44,543 nucleotides of DNA from Flavobacterium sp. (GTDB lineage: Bacteria > Bacteroidota > Bacteroidia > Flavobacteriales > Flavobacteriaceae). Below are positions 43,382 through 44,543 of this stretch, one piece after another (the stretch's first letter is position 1; the number at the start of each line of letters is the position of its first letter). A program made the translations under genes and the position numbers. The notes beneath the pieces are model-generated. The model was not told the DNA's origin, did no database searches, and worked only from the letters and a program-made list of their open reading frames with translations. The DNA is taken from positions 1 through 44,543 of the forward strand of contig NZ_JAIXRZ010000060.1 of the NCBI RefSeq assembly GCF_027484945.1. Reading direction: 5' to 3'.

Positions 43382-43395
43382 GCTCCCCCTATTGG
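43382..43395 (-). repeat. tRNA-Asn 3'-end fragment 3
   Basis: GCTCCCCCTATTGG differs from the tRNA-Asn 3' end (44501-44514) at one position. As with fragment 2, it is followed at once by the leader GAGAAAGTTACAATTTT. Confidence 0.72.
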
Positions 43396-43507
43396 AGAAA
43401 GTTACAATTTTAAGGCGATAATTTATTATTCAATTGTCTTAAAATCAATAGTTTAGGCAAAATTAATTTTTATATATATTTGTATTCGAATGATATAATT
43501 TCAATTT
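43396..43507 (+). promoter_or_regulatory. Cassette leader and promoter of the BspA-like gene
   Basis: Leader homologous to 41473-41569 (AGTTACAATTTT, GGCGAT, CAATAGTTTAG) with a perfect -7 box TATATTTG at 43475-43482, 25 bp before the start codon. Confidence 0.6.
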
Positions 43508-44443
43508 ATGAAAAAAATACTACTCCTTTTTATTACATTGTTTTTTACCGCTCAAACCACCAAATCACAAACAGTTGTATTAGATGCGAATGGTGTTACC
43601 GTTAAATGGACGGGGACTACAGTTCCTTCACCCTACTTTGTTCAAGCAAGTCCAAGAGGAATATTGGAATGGTTTGCTATTGTAGACAATACAACTAAAA
43701 GTAATATAACTGATTATGCTAAAAATATTCAGTCGGGAATATCTTTTTTTACACAACCAAGTAGTTCAACACCTATTCCTTTCAATAATATAGTAACAAC
43801 TCTTATTACTGATATGAATCGTATGTTTGCAAGTCCTTTTTTTAATCCTAATACTTTTAACCAGCCTATTGGGTCTTGGGATGTTAGTAATGTGACTAAT
43901 ATGGATAGAATGTTTTTTAGTGCAACTGCCTTCAACCAACCTATCGGGTCTTGGAATGTAAGTAATGTAACTAATATGACTGATATGTTTACGGGTGCTC
44001 AACTTTCTACTACAAATTATGATGCTCTATTAATAGGTTGGTCAACAATAAGTGCAAATGAAACTCCTTTAAAGCCAAATGTGTCTTTTTCTGGTGGCAA
44101 TTCTAAATATTGTAACGGTGCAAATGCCCGAGCTTCTATAATTAGTACCTATGGTTGGTATATAACATATGATGGTGGTCTTGATTGTACAAGTTTAGAT
44201 ACAGAAATATTTGATGTAGTTGATTTAAAATTATACCCTAATCCCGTTATAAGCGTCTTAAATGTAAAAGTTGACTACAATCTTATAAATCTACCTTATA
44301 ATGTAGTTGATGGTTTAGGAAGAGTCGTTTTAAAAGGCAAGCTTAACGATGTTGATACTTCAATCAATGTAGAGCAATTATCAAAAGGTATTTATTATTT
44401 AAAGGTATCAGATAAAAGTGCAATTAAATTTATAAAAGAATAA
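43508..44443 (+). CDS. BspA-like (DUF285) surface protein with T9SS sorting domain
   Basis: Protein of 311 residues with a signal peptide ([21 protein letters not shown]). The middle has two 25-residue repeats ([16 protein letters not shown] at 117 and [16 protein letters not shown] at 142, each ending in an M-x-x-MF pattern), the DUF285/BspA repeat known from surface proteins of Mycoplasma and Bacteroidetes. An earlier degenerate unit ([15 protein letters not shown]) precedes them. The C-terminus is a type A T9SS sorting domain ([16 protein letters not shown], ending [18 protein letters not shown]). Most relatives carry many more repeats, so this is a short form. Adhesion is the family expectation. 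It sits in the tRNA-bounded, AT-rich region. Confidence 0.88.
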   Translation: MKKILLLFITLFFTAQTTKSQTVVLDANGVTVKWTGTTVPSPYFVQASPRGILEWFAIVDNTTKSNITDYAKNIQSGISFFTQPSSSTPIPFNNIVTTLITDMNRMFASPFFNPNTFNQPIGSWDVSNVTNMDRMFFSATAFNQPIGSWNVSNVTNMTDMFTGAQLSTTNYDALLIGWSTISANETPLKPNVSFSGGNSKYCNGANARASIISTYGWYITYDGGLDCTSLDTEIFDVVDLKLYPNPVISVLNVKVDYNLINLPYNVVDGLGRVVLKGKLNDVDTSINVEQLSKGIYYLKVSDKSAIKFIKE

Positions 44444-44466
44444 ATCTTGGAGTTTCTTAAAACAAC

Positions 44467-44494
44467 AAAGCCTGATACTTTCATATCAGGCTTT
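44467..44494. terminator. Terminator T4 between the BspA-like gene and tRNA-Asn
   Basis: Perfect 11 bp stem AAAGCCTGATA / TATCAGGCTTT with a 6 nt loop. It ends the convergent plus-strand gene and the minus-strand tRNA. Confidence 0.9.
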
Positions 44495-44501
44495 TGTTTT
44501 G

Positions 44502-44543
44502 CTCCCCCTCTTGGGCTCGAACCAAGGACCCTCTGATTAACAG
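44502..44543 (-). tRNA. tRNA-Asn (GTT), partial: 3' half only
   Basis: Read on the minus strand the window edge begins in the anticodon loop CTGTTAA, giving anticodon GTT (Asn). Then come the 3' anticodon stem TCAGA, variable loop GGGTC, T arm CTTGG-TTCGAGC-CCAAG, acceptor strand AGGGGGA and discriminator G, as expected for tRNA-Asn. CCA is not encoded. The 5' half lies beyond the window. Confidence 0.92.

Noticed and set aside
41358..43395. Complete additional tRNA genes
   Set aside because: Only the acceptor 3' strand and half of the T arm are present at each of the three places. Nothing resembling a D arm or anticodon arm follows.

Overview
The window looks like chromosomal DNA of a gliding member of the Flavobacteriaceae, probably Flavobacterium or a close relative. 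The evidence is an AT-rich genome with almost no Shine-Dalgarno sequences, Bacteroidetes-type promoters (TAnnTTTG -7 boxes), the gliding lipoprotein GldH, two secreted proteins with type IX secretion (T9SS) C-terminal sorting domains, and an epimerase-like L-threonine dehydrogenase of the kind known from Flavobacterium. No rRNA, prophage, transposase, integrase or CRISPR array was seen. One tRNA (Asn, cut by the window edge) closes the right end.

Layout. 1-1.4 kb: 3-oxoacid CoA-transferase (scoB partial, scoA), with a degenerate short-repeat array between the two genes. 1.5-5.8 kb: ricT-gldH-PBP1A operon on the minus strand. 5.9-8 kb: tRNA-U34 hydroxylase TrhO with an extra C-terminal barrel, then a bacilliredoxin. 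8-17.3 kb: an iron/manganese block interleaved with carotenoid synthesis. It holds lycopene cyclase coupled to an outer-membrane barrel protein, a divergent DtxR/MntR-type regulator with a ZIP transporter, a FecA-type TonB receptor, feoA-feoB plus an unannotated 42-residue Cys-rich FeoB partner, and SCO1. Similar TTTAGA half-site elements precede three of these units. 17.4-23 kb: M13 peptidase, an SDR-like protein, a membrane M28 peptidase and a zinc-ribbon protein. 23.2-24.6 kb: tandem short SSBs and a small secreted protein. 24.6-28.4 kb: metG followed by three overlapping or coupled genes (membrane protein, HAD phosphatase, CAT-like acetyltransferase). 28.5-32.6 kb: LD-carboxypeptidase, four-helix-bundle protein, YraN and a T9SS-secreted reprolysin-type protease. 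32.6-40.9 kb: mfd with an upstream lipoprotein, NTF2-like protein, threonine dehydrogenase, a second M13 peptidase and a small membrane protein.

41-44.5 kb is the accessory part. Two AT-rich genes for exported proteins each sit between a homologous promoter/leader and a hairpin terminator followed by a short copy of the 3' end of tRNA-Asn. Another tRNA fragment with terminator and another leader remnant lie to the left, and the real tRNA-Asn lies at the right edge. This reads as a stack of single-gene cassettes built by repeated events at the tRNA-Asn 3' end, and it is the most interesting structure in the window. Other noteworthy points are a thioredoxin-fold protein that has lost both active-site cysteines, four dispersed hairpin elements of one REP-like family, and three arrays of 7-19 bp repeats placed just in front of start codons.
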